Shown: in pieces, positions 20,804 through 31,974 of the stretch
Position numbering within the stretch: the first letter of the stretch is position 1
Layout: each line of letters opens with the position of its first letter
Assembly (NCBI GenBank): GCA_027604185.1
Contig: JADGKB010000068.1
Location: 1-64,000, forward strand
Source: Boothiomyces macroporosus
Taxonomy: Eukaryota > Chytridiomycota > Chytridiomycetes > Rhizophydiales > Terramycetaceae
Length of the DNA: 64,000 bases
Reading direction: 5' to 3'
The notes under the pieces: model-generated
What the model saw: only the letters and a program-made list of their open reading frames with translations
What the model was told of the DNA's origin: nothing
Databases searched by the model: none
Program-made: the position numbers and the translations under genes

Positions 20804-23540
20804 TCATTTATTTCCCAAGAGCATTTTTCTAAAATCATCCTGCGTTTTCGGTTTCAGGTCTTTGTCAGCAGTTTCTTTGGTGACCTTTTGAGCTTTCAAG
20901 ACATTCTTTTGATGACTTCTACCTACAGCTCTGGGTACAAGAGCAGTCGGTTTGACAGTTGCTGGTTCACGCAAGTCTTTCTTTCGGCGGATATTTGGAT
21001 CTGCCACAGAGACGGTAATGTACCGATTATCTAGTCTCGTTCCGTTTAATTGAAGGGCTTTTCTGGCAGATTCCTAGATCTTTAATAATGAATTACGACA
21101 TCATGAAATGTTACATATCCAAACCCACGGGGGTTATTCTTTTGATCGAGTATAATCCTAATATCCTTAATACTACCACACTGATATTAAAGGAAATTAC
21201 CGTGGAAAACAGATTCTCCAAATCTTGCTCTAAAATTGAATTTGAAAGATTTGTAACATACAGTACTTTTTCATCAGCTTCATGAAAAGTCTTTTTTAAT
21301 GGATTGGAAATTGCTACGCTAATATTTCGTCCTTCTTCGATTTCGGTTTCATTCAGTTTGCAGCTTTCCTTTGCTTCTTCCTAACATTAACAGCCTATTA
21401 CCGGTCGCGCAAATTGTACGTAGGCAAAAGCAGATTTCCCTTTGTATTGTAATCGGATATCTTTAATTTTACCAAACTAGGTTAAAATATTTTACATAAC
21501 CAAAATGCTGACGTAGAATGATCTTGTTGATATTGCTAGACAGATTGGATACATAGACGGTGTCTTTTTCTTCTTGATTCTTAAACTTCCACTTTAGTTC
21601 TGCTGGGCGGCATCTTTGAGGTGTCAATGTATATCCACCAACTTCAAATTCTCCTTCTGATATAACATCTCTAACTGATTGAGGATCTTGATATTCAAGA
21701 AATGCTTCTAGTTGGCCATTCTCTGGATTTGGCATCATGTAAAAATCAATGATTTTCCCATATTTTTCAAATACTGTAATTATATCATTTTCTGTAACAT
21801 GGCCATCTAAATTGCCAAAGAAAAGCATCGATCCTGCGTTTTTACTTTCATTAGATCAAATCTACCTGTCAATCACTTTGAACTGAGAAATGTCAACTTT
21901 CTTTTCTTTCTTCACCTTCTTTCTCTCAGGAAGCTCATAATCACTTTCTAGCTCTCGCTTCTTTTTCGTTTCTTTGACTATTGTTTCTTGCTGAATATCC
22001 GTGTATCCTGCGTCTCTTTCTCTGCAAGTGAATAATATTTGACGACACTTGATGATCGAGTCAACCGAACCATAAAGTTCCTCAAAGTTGCACCATGCTG
22101 TATAAAGGAGGCCAATGTTATTCTTGTAGGTTTTCACTGAATTACGAAAAACTGCCCTGGCTTTCTCGTAATCTTTAATGGTGATGGCAGTTGTTGCATA
22201 GCCCAACCACATTTTTATATCATTATTATCCTTCAATATTTTGTCAAATACTGCATATCCTTTTTGCTTTTCATCAAATTCAAGACAGTAAAGCTTTGCC
22301 ATGGTAACTTGCAAATCAAAATTTACATTCACTGCTTCGCACGCTATAATTAAACAAGTTTACATTTTTGATATTCGAATAACTGCTTGTACAAGCTTTC
22401 CAATTGATTTAAATTCAAAAGTTGTCTTTTTGCAATTGTCAACCGTGTAACCAGTAATTTAATCAAATCTATAGGGCTCCCACTAGTAAAGTATATTCCT
22501 CTTTGAAAGATCTCATCCAAATTTCCCTTTTTCTTTTCAATCAAATACAAATAGGAAACCCACAGGTCGCAATTCACCATACAGGTAGTTGAGCTACTAA
22601 CTGCTCTGTATATCACTTTTTCCACTTGCTCCTCTTTCAATCTATCAAACACATAGTTAACATAGGAATTCCAGACATATGGATCGTTGAAATATATTTC
22701 AACTACCCGCTCATAAATCCGAATAGCCCTATCCATACTTTCCTCCTTTTCAAATTCCAAATACTCTAAATAATCCTGGAGATTTCCATTTTTGATTCTA
22801 ATTTCAAATTCTTCCCTCTTTTGACACTGGCTTTTGACATTATTGACTAACCGCGAAGCACTTTTCATTCTCTGGTCATAGTTATCCTGCGCACTGGATT
22901 CGAATGACGAATAGTTGCTGAATGTAGAATCGATTTCCATATGCAATGTTTCCAGTCTCTTTAAATACTCTGCTCTACACTCCTCGGTATTTTCCTTGAT
23001 GAACTCCAAATATATATCATAGAGCAAGTGGCTCTACATTTAATTCAAATTACCTCCTTAAAATCAGCTGCAAATATTTTGAGCTGAATCCGCATCAACT
23101 CTAGTGCTTTATCTCTAGATAAATTTCCATCTTCCACTTGCATTACCAAATACTCAAAGAATTCTGAACATATTCTGACACCTACTTTCAATAAGCACGA
23201 TAATTACATTTAGTTGGAATTACTTTTCTGTTGATCCAATGCGTTCAAATAACATTCAATAACTTGTTTGTTGTCCAATTCGCTGATTGTGAGATCGGAA
23301 ATCCATTCCAACCACATGTCTATATTATATTTAATTACCAACAGATAAAGTAAAGATATTCGCAAACACTTTCCTGGCAGCGTTCAGTTCTGCAAGATCA
23401 CTTCTCAGCAAATCTAGTAATTCCAGATGCGCTTGCTGATTATAAGGATTGTCAGCGATCAGCCGTCTCAGTTCATTCGCCTTATTCTCGTCCACTCCCT
23501 CCTTGAATTCCATGTCATAGTCGTCTTCTGAAGATGTCAT
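20804..23540 (-). CDS. PRP24: SART3/Prp24-type U6 snRNP recycling factor
   Basis: About 843 residues after nine splicing events (23320-23338, 23182-23223, 23034-23053, 22344-22363, 21845-21865, 21477-21495, 21381-21401, 21181-21200, 21074-21096). Residues about 30-470 are HAT helical repeats (VWNSYVNYVFDRLKEE, WLGYATTAITIKDYEKARAV). A basic stretch (PERKKVKKEKK) follows, then three RRMs (RNP2 MLFFGNL, VYVSNL, VLYVTNL; RNP1 AFAYVQF and GFGYVTF). The protein ends in QDDFRKMLLGNK, the LSm2-8-binding motif of Prp24/SART3. It anneals U4 to U6 after splicing. The second splicing event is the apparent nested intron reported separately. Confidence 0.92.
23182..23223 (-). other. probable nested spliceosomal intron (stwintron), 42 nt
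   Basis: Intron position in the SART3/Prp24 gene that is twice the usual length. Removing an inner 23-nt GT...AG segment (23185-23207) leaves GTAATTCCAACTAAATTAG, a perfect 19-nt intron of the genome's standard type with CTAAAT then TAG. After both are removed the reading frame continues in phase through KSVRICSEFFEYL. A single-step 39-nt intron with a different acceptor is the simpler alternative. Confidence 0.6.
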
Positions 23541-23568
23541 TTCTTAAAAAGTAAAACTCAACATTTTA

Positions 23569-23808
23569 TTATTTAAAAGAGCTGCACTGCTGATGCCCTG
23601 GTACGCACACATACCAGTCACCCACTATACATTTTGTTCCAGAGGTGCATTTACAGTCCAACGGGGAATCCACGCACTCCTTGTCTCTGCATTCATATTT
23701 GGTGCAACCCAGTGGTTTCTGCTCCTGTTTTTTCGGCTCTTCCTCTTGGAAAAAGTTGAAGAATGCAAGGCTGCTCTGTAGGAAGATAAGCGTTAAAAGT
23801 AACTTCAT
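23569..23808 (-). CDS. LCL2: small secreted Cys-rich protein (LCL2-like)
   Basis: 79 residues with a signal peptide (MKLLLTLIFLQSSLAF), a short acidic linker and eight Cys in the mature part arranged as CTKYECRDKECVDSPLDCKC then CIVGDWYVC and a final C. The pattern C-x-KY-x-C...C...P..C.C resembles fungal Lcl2, an ER/secretory protein linked to ERAD and chronological lifespan, but it is shorter. Divergent from SWA2, 47 bp between start codons. Confidence 0.6.
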   Translation of the reverse strand: MKLLLTLIFLQSSLAFFNFFQEEEPKKQEQKPLGCTKYECRDKECVDSPLDCKCTSGTKCIVGDWYVCVPGHQQCSSFK

Positions 23809-23855
23809 TGTCTTTCGTCACCCAAAATTTTATCGTGGAGCTTGAGATTGTAAAA

Positions 23856-26471
23856 ATGAATTTGCAAATGAATCCTAATCAGAGACCACACTCCCGGCAG
23901 ACAAGCCAAAATAATCCGGGTCAATTTGCGGATTTACTGGGAGATTTTTCTTTTCCAAAAAGCAATTCAAACACTCCAAATGGAAAAACACTCAGTCAGT
24001 TGTCTTCCCAACCAGCAACTCCGAAAATGAGTAGTTATGCTGCAACCAAACCAATTAATACCAGCGGCTCTGGGATCAATCCCGCTCAATTCACTCCTGT
24101 ATCAAACTTTTTAAATTCTAATACTCCGCCAAATACTCAACAAATACAAACCCCTCCAATTAATACCCAGAAGAATAGTCTTCAGAACCCAATGAAACCA
24201 GTGCCTGCTGCCCAAGTAAATTTAACCACAATGCAGAATCAAATGTTACTTAATATGGAAAATTCAATGAAATCAAACACCGTCCAGAAACCCAGTATAA
24301 CAGGGAATAAAACCACCGGCCAGGATTTAAATACATTAAAATGGAATAATAGTAACCAATTACCAATGAACCAAATGAACAAACCTACTACCCAAATTCC
24401 AGTGTCATCGGTGAAAAATTCACCTCAGAATCCTCAAACCTTGATAAATCAAACAGCTGGGTTAGGGAATGTCTCGACAGGGCTTTCCAATAACCCAAAC
24501 AATTTTCCATTGGGAAAACCAAGTAATGCAAAAAGTGAGAATGAATGGCAGGGATTTGATATTTTTAATGATAATTTTGCAGCTCAACCTTCAAAAAATG
24601 TACAACCGCCTGCATCTAAACAGCTGGATATTTTTGATTTAGAATATCTTGGAAGCGCAGCTGCACCAAAACCAGATTCCACCTTTAATGAATCAAAAGA
24701 AAATCTACTGGGAGTGCTTGCCCTTCCTGTGGATCACTCTCCTAAAAAACCACCAGCAGAAATCTCAAATCCGCCTCCAGCTGCAACTATCAATGTACAA
24801 AAAGAAGATGAATTGGTGGGCCAACTAGTAAAGATGGGCTTTGGTGCAAAAGAGAGCAAAATGGCTTTATCGGACACCAATAATAATTTGGAAAGAGCGG
24901 TTGAACTGTTATGCAACCCTCCATCGCAAAGGAAGCCCTCATTTGAATATCCATCAGAAGATGTAGCCAGGCTGCAAGCAATGGGATTTAAACCGGAGCA
25001 ATCTAAAATTGCATTAATGGAAGCAAATGGCGACGTTGAAAAGGCTATTGATATTCTTGTACATCAAAAATTTACACGAAAAGTGTCTTTCAGTGCTGAA
25101 GTACCTTCAAAAGGGGAAACTAAGGTCGATGCTGCAAAAATCGTTGATACAGCGTCGTCAATAGGAAAATCAATGTTTAACAGTGCCAAGTCAGTGTTGG
25201 CGTTCTCAAAGAAAAAGGTAGAAGAGGTTTTGGATACAATCGCCAAAGAAAAAGATGAAAGAGGATACTCTGATAGAACAGAAGACGAATTGGAATGGGC
25301 ACGTAGTAAATATAAAGATCAAGTAGCGAGCAAATCCCCGGAGCAGTATGAGCCAATTCAAAAAACGCCGAAACAATCTCCTGTTCGTATGCCTGGGTTT
25401 GAAGATGAAGATGAAGTAGACATTCCTTTGGAGAAAAAGCGTACCTCAAGTACCCAGCGTTCCCCTTCTAATACTCTTCTAGAAACTGGTGCGCTCAACA
25501 AGTCTGAAAGCATTAAACCAAATCCCCCTCAAACTCAAAACTTGAAGCCAATCAAGGAAGATATTCTAGCATCTCAAGCTCAGATCGATTTGTCTAATAC
25601 GCACAAGAATCTTGGGAATGAACTGTTCAAAAAAGGTCAGTTTGGTGATGCTGAACAAAAATACTGTGATGCCATAAAAGATTTGCCTGAAGGACACTCT
25701 TTAACATTTATTTTGTTCAACAATAGAGCTGCTGCGAGATTGAAAACTGGGGATTACAAAGGAGCAATTAGCGATTGCGATCTCGTTTTTAATAGGGATC
25801 CGCAGGATGTAAAGTGTTTGCTACGCAGAGCCAATGCATGGGAAGCGTTGGAACAGTGGGAAAAGGCTAAAGATGATTATAAAAAGATTCTGGCGATTGA
25901 TCCAAATACTAAAGGTGTATCTTTGGCGATTGCAAGATGTACAAGCGCCTCACAACCAAAGGAGCCAGCTGCAGCTGCCCCTAAAGAAACTATTCCCGTA
26001 TCTAAGCCAGTGTAAACTTTATTGATATTAGTGTAATATCTGCAGCTGTAAAAACTGCAGTAGACCAAGCAGTACAAAATTTACGGGCTGCCAATGAAGC
26101 AAATGAACAGGAGGAATCACAAAAGTTTGCATTGCTGGATACTGTAAATGATAAAGTGAGTTTATTCTAATTTAGATTGATCTGTGGAAAAAGAGCAAGG
26201 AGAAAAACCTAAGAGCCTTGCTCTCTTCTCTGGAAGCTATCTTGTGGCCGGGATGTAATTGGAAACCTGTAAATCTTGGAGAACTTATTACACCCCAGCA
26301 GGTTAAAGTAAAGTACATGAAAGCAGTAGCCAAAGTACATCCTGATAAAGTAAATATCCTTAACTGTAGCTATCGCCCAACTGCACAGTTGAAGAGAAAC
26401 TAATCGCAAACTCTGTATTCTCAATTCTCAACAAAGCTTGGGATGAGTTTAAAATTGCCAACAACATATAA
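23856..26471 (+). CDS. SWA2: auxilin / Swa2 clathrin-uncoating co-chaperone
   Basis: Three 20-nt introns near the 3' end (26012-26031, 26156-26175, 26350-26369); 851 residues. Order: a long Asn/Gln/Pro-rich disordered region with possible clathrin/adaptor motifs (DLLGDF, DIFDLEYL), two UBA domains (about 315-352 and 368-405, both with MGF), a TPR block (about 578-695, NLGNELFKKGQFGDAE) and a C-terminal J domain with AVAKVHPDK (the HPD that stimulates Hsp70). This is the Swa2 architecture with one extra UBA. It strips clathrin from vesicles with Hsc70. The first ATG in frame is at 23856. Confidence 0.93.
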
Positions 26472-26486
26472 TAAATTCGTTATTTA

Positions 26487-27441
26487 TTAATAGGATTTTA
26501 TTGGACTGTTTTTCATTGATGCCCATTCAGTCCAAGAGCCGTCGTATAATCTGACCTTTGAACGCTTTCCAACTTGATCCAATGCCAAGTAGATGATTGC
26601 AGCAGTCACCCCAGAGCCACACATTGTGACAATTGGCAAGTCCAAATTGATTCGTTTATCATCAAAAATCTTTTGGAGTTCTTTTGGTGATTTAAGGCAG
26701 CCAGTTTCAGATTCAATTAGAATTCCAAAAGGAATATTAATTGCTGACGGGCAATGGCCTAAAGTTAAAAAAGTACAAACCTGAAGACAATCCTGGTCTA
26801 GGCTCTGGGTCTGTACCAGCAAATCTACCAACTGACCGTGCATCAAGAATAGTATCTTTTTGGTCAGAAGTAAAGTCGGATACGGATGTCAAAAGTTGGG
26901 AATAATTGATAATCATTTCAGGATTGACTTCAGAAGGAGTTGGGTAACGCGTAGTCTGATTAGAATATAAATACTTGGAACTCTGGAATTGCTGATTCGA
27001 CTGGCCGGCTTTCAAGCTTCCATTTCTTCAAACCCCCATCCAATACTGAAACTTTTTCATGGCCAAATGCCTTCAACATCCACCATATCCTTGGAGATGA
27101 GAATATTCCATGAGAATCATATACTACAACGTGGTCTTCTTTGGATATTCCAAGATTGCCTAGTTTTAGTCCGACGTACCCATGTGTTTTGCAAAGTCTA
27201 CTTCGTTGGGCATCATATGCGGAAGCGATGAAAGGGGATCACTTACCAAATCCAAGTCAATGAACCTGGCATTCGGAATGTGCTGAATCCTGTAATCCAG
27301 TAGTCCCTTTGGTTCAGGGCCTTGTTTCGGCAACAAGTGCCAAGATGCGTCCAGGATCACTACGTCTTTTCGTCCCGCTAACCATTCAGATGTGACCAAG
27401 CTCGAAATAGTTGATAATTTGGTGGACATTTTTCTAAACAT
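26487..27441 (-). CDS. TUM1: mercaptopyruvate sulfurtransferase / Tum1 (tandem rhodanese)
   Basis: Introns 27160-27179, 26956-26974 and 26759-26780 (20, 19, 22 nt); 297 residues. Two rhodanese domains: an inactive first one (VVILDASWHLLP, HIPNARFIDLD, VVVYDSHGIFSSPRIWWML) and an active second one with loop CGSGVTA. The CGSGVT loop fits mercaptopyruvate rather than thiosulfate substrates. In fungi Tum1 passes sulfur to Uba4/Urm1 for tRNA thiolation. The convergent SWA2 stop is 15 bp away; the divergent IML1 start is 23 bp away. A second Met four codons in is an alternative start. Confidence 0.92.
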
Positions 27442-27464
27442 CCGAGATTTCTTGCAAAAATTGA
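27442..27464. promoter_or_regulatory. 23-bp bidirectional spacer between TUM1 and IML1 starts
   Basis: The whole space between two divergent ATGs is 23 bp and contains CTTGCAAAAATTGA. TTGCAAAA also occurs in the 31-bp TRMO/UGT spacer. Promoter elements and 5' UTRs must overlap or lie inside the opposite coding sequence. Confidence 0.5.
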
Positions 27465-30400
27465 ATGCTAAAAAGAGGTGAACTGACTGTTTACAATCTG
27501 TGGATTCATGATGAGCGCCATACAACACACGATTTGGTAATCAATCCGGATGTATTCAGCGACCTGTTAATCGGAGATTTGGTCGAGATTACTCCCTACG
27601 ATAAGAATGATGAAAACGAGAGCAGACTACTGTTAAAGGTTACCGTGATAGATAAAGATTTAATTGGGAAGCAGCTGCAGGTTATCCGGTATTAATACAG
27701 ATTTCAATCGCCCAAAATATCGCAACCCAATTTCAGTTTCCTGCAAGAAGTCTGGTTACAGTCCGTAAAGTTACAGAGGTTGAATCAGTGTCTGTATTAG
27801 AGATTGCATTCAGAGATCAGTACATTGGCAGAAGCGATATGTGGCAATTGAAAAATTCACTGATTGGAAGCTGCGTATATGTGGGAAAGAAAGTAACCTC
27901 CCTTGGAGTCAGGGGGCAAATCAAAGGAATATTTGTAAATGGAGTTTCAAAGCTATCTGGATACGTTTCTGAACAAACTCGTCCCATCTTTCGCTCAGAG
28001 ACAGCAAAGTATTTTATATTTATTCAAATGAGTAAGGAAATGTGGGACTTTGATGAAGATGGGGAGATTATGTTTGAAAAAGGAGTCCATGGTTTCCTCC
28101 CTGAGTTATTCGCTAGGTGGAAAAAGATTGGAACTAACCACATAGTATCAATTGTGTTATTCGCGCGAATACAGTATTCTCAAGAGCCTACGAATATGAA
28201 TCATGCCTTTCATAGAGATGCGAATGGAAGATATTGCCGAGATTTTTACAGAGTAATTATTGACTGGGAAACCAGGACAGACTGGAACCAAATTCTAGGT
28301 AATCGTATTTTAAATCAGTTCCACTCAAAGCCGAGTTTATTAAATTTCAGCGAGATGTTCTACAAATGCAAGGCATTGATGGTTCAACAATTCTAATGGG
28401 GGCCAACTCTACAGCTTCAGAAGGAAATATTCTTGAGGCAATTAACCTAGCACTTAACCCATTCGATAAACATTACATTGACAGGGATCTATCTAGAACA
28501 GTAGACTTTGCTTTAATTCAAGGGTCTGTCAATCATTATAATTACCCCATCGACAGGAATATTTGAAGTTGAAAAAAAACTGTGCAGAATGACTACTCAG
28601 AGAATGATAGACAATGGAATATCCTTGGATTTAGTATGCCTTTCGAAACCCCCATTACACTCAGTTCCTCTGTTCAAATTCTTTACTAGAAATCCAAGAC
28701 CTACTAGCAGTAATCTTGGTGGTTATGATGCTAGTTTTGAAACAGGGCCATTGTCGCTCAGCATCGCTACTAGATCCGATAAAAGTATGGATAGAGAATA
28801 TTATAGTGCTAGGACAGTCACATCTGAACATCGAAAACAGGAGGTGTTTGACTATCTATACACAGATGACGAGATAGACGAAGTTGGTTCATATGTATAT
28901 ATGATCCCTGATTGGGTAGATTGTAGCTTTTGGAGCAGAGATGTGCAGAAATTTGATTGGGAGATTGGAGAAAATAAGTTTAATTCAAGATGTAAAATGT
29001 ACGAAGTTCAAATGATGGGGCTGATGGACATGGAATCGAAAATTCAGCTGCCATATTTAGATATTTTCAATAATGTTATTGGGGAGAAGGGTCATTTTCC
29101 AGTGTCAAAAGACCCTACTACAACGTGTATAGAGTATGATGAATCGTTGTTCAAAATAGCAAGGTCAAAATTTAATAGCCTAAGCTCAATTGCAAACAGC
29201 GAAGATATTGAAACCGCTCTGAATCGATTTGCTAGTCCAGATAGTCATGGTAATTCTTCCAAATCGACAGCAATTTTAAATAGAATTAGCCTAGACGATC
29301 AAGAACGTAGGCTTGGGGTTAGGTTAGGATCCAGTTTACCAAAAACTGCACCATTGGGGTCTAGTTTACCGAAAGCCATTCCATTCGTTTCCACAGCCAA
29401 TGATAGATGGGTTAGAGAAAGTTCATTTCCAGATAAACAGCTAGATTTGGTATCGAAATTTCGAAAGAAAAACCTGTTGGAAGGAAAAAATGACAACATT
29501 AAAGACACTTATGAATATTCAAAATATTCCACCTCACGGGAGCCTATTACCATAATGAACCACAATCGAACTTTCCAAAACTACCGAAATGAAGACCATA
29601 AAGGCAGCTGCTCCACCGATTCCAGAGGAAATTCTCCTGTGAATGACTCCCACCGTATGTTTTCAAAAGGGGCTTCTCCTGGGAAAACTCCGATCAAACA
29701 GCAATTCTTGAGGCATAACTACGTCAACCCTTTTCAAAAAGGAAAAAGGGTAAAAACAGGCATAAATGACAAAAGATGGGAGCATATCTTTCCAGTAATT
29801 GCTTTTAATACGTAGAAGTGGATCTCGCATGATGAACACCAAAGTTACACAAATTGGAAGTCGTTGTGCTCTCCTGCATGCTTACCATTGACAATAGAGT
29901 ATTTTCCTTCCCAAGAGGAATTATCGGAATTCTATCAAGAATACACCTGTAATTTTATGTAACATAGACAATGTACTTCCAAGTGATGAACTTGGCACTT
30001 TAGACAATCAGAAAATTGAATCTTTGTTGGTAGAATTAATCGGGCAAAGATTAGCCCAGGGGTTTCAATTGATTGTATCCCCAATGGCTGAAATTTCTCA
30101 AGGTAATGGTTTTATTTATAAAGCGAAACACGCGGAATCGAGGAAAAGTGTTATCAAAAGCGATGAAAAAGGGTCAATTCATACAGTGTCTATTTCGAAA
30201 CCCTACTATGTATGTCTTGGGGATCATGTCCATAAACTCTTTTACGATGCTTCAGGAAATAATGTAGAAGTAAAACGGTATACCAGAGTTGTAAAATATA
30301 ATCGTGAGCCAATGGATTATACGTGTGAGATATGGTACCGGCATTTTGAAGGATATATAACTCGCACTGTGTCGTTTACCTATCCAGCATTATCTACATA

Positions 30401-31946
30401 TAACTGGAATTATTTAGATCACTTGATTTCTGGAAATCAAGATCAAATGACTGATGCATTACGATTTTGGAGAATTAGATTTCTTTTAATTCCAACAGAG
30501 ACACCTCCCACATTTTCTACTGGAGATAAGCTTGATGAGGAGGAAGAAAGGCTGGTAGGATTCGCGAAATTCATGTAAATATGATTGACATTAGGGAGCA
30601 TATTGAAAAAGCCAGGCTGATAACGAATGAAGAAAGACTGGCAAACCACGATGGGCAGAATAGAAAATCTCTGGATATTCAACTCACTACTTTAAATCTT
30701 AGCAGTTTGGTAGCTAGTGAAAATGTTCATCCATTATTGCCTGAAGCGTTCACAAAAAGTAAAAATGAAGAATACGGTAGCTGTAATCTTGAAAAGCTGT
30801 CCAGAAGAATGAATTTCGAAACCATTGCAAATGCCATGAAGAAGAACCCACCAGATGGTTTATGTTTCCAAGATAGACACTGGCACAACGAGATTTGTAA
30901 GTAGCTGTTTACGTAGATGAAAATGTAATAACTGGTGGTGAGTTGGTGGACTGGATTTTACAGCACTTTGAAGAAGCTGACTCTCGTGAAGCAGCCATTG
31001 ATATTGGAAACTATTTAATTGACGGCGGATTAATTGAACATGCAAAACAGCGCCATAAATTGTTGGATGGTTTCTATTTCTACAAATTTTGTAAAAACTG
31101 GGAAAGCGACATCCATGGGAAATCTAGTATTGAAGCAAACTCGACCAGGTTTCGATTCCAGGCTGTTAAACAAATACCAATTGATATGGATCCACATAAA
31201 AAGTCCTCCAGACCTGAAATTGCGCTGCTGCATTATGACACCACACATAACACTAAAAATTGCTATCATTTCCAATTACATTGGTTGGTTTGTACTGCTA
31301 GGTTGGTTGAAGATATGCTTCACCTATGGAGCAGGAATGCCGAAAAGTGCGGATTTAAACTAGTGGAATGTCCAGGTGTCCAAGTACTTTATGTTTAATT
31401 TCGCAGGCATCAGAATTTGGAGAAGACAATCCTTTCCAGGCATTATTACCAATCAAACTCGCTTTATTACCACCTTCCATTGATACCGTATTGAAGAAAT
31501 TGAAATGCAGCGTTCGACTTCCAGATGAGTGGTTCAAGAGAGAGCTTATTAGATCCTTCAACTTTGTCTTGGACACGGAATCTGATTCCTCGTTTCCTCC
31601 AAATTCAAGAGGATTTTCGTATCAGAGGAAGCCTTGGCCCAACAGTAATTGAATTTTAATCATAGCACAATTTGTTCATCGCAGTGGTGCTGCATTCGTT
31701 CAAATTCTTCCCAACGATCAGGGATTCCTATGGGTCAACAATCGGCTCCTATTAGCCAGTGTAAATTCCAACAAATCGTCAGGTTCACTTCCATCGCCAG
31801 ACTCTGACAGAAAACAGTTTGAAGATTTTTGTAGTAATGAAAGGAGCCTGGAGCGTTTCTGGGAAACCTTGCAAGAAAAACTTATTTCAGTTACTATCGC
31901 AGAATCTTCATGCTGCTCTGGTCCGATTATAATAGATAGTCTGTAA
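27465..31946 (+). CDS. IML1: IML1/DEPDC5, GATOR1 (SEACIT) subunit
   Basis: Nine introns (27681-27700, 28299-28318, 28501-28522, 29795-29815, 29949-29967, 30575-30594, 30897-30916, 31384-31406, 31646-31666; 19-23 nt) give 1431 residues. Signature blocks: FRDQYIGRSDMWQLKNSLIG, FRSETAKYFIFIQMSKEMWD, GFLPELFARWKKIGTNHIVS, DRDLSRTGLSIIIITPSTG, TTQRMIDNGISLDLVCLSKP; a DEP domain at about 1085-1165 (VITGGELVDWILQHF); and a conserved C-terminus. GATOR1 is the GAP for RagA/Gtr1 and shuts off TORC1 when amino acids are scarce. The RagC gene at 3-941 belongs to the same pathway. The next gene starts 28 bp downstream. Confidence 0.97.
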
Positions 31947-31974
31947 ATTTTCACTTTTTTCCAAATTCAAAAAA

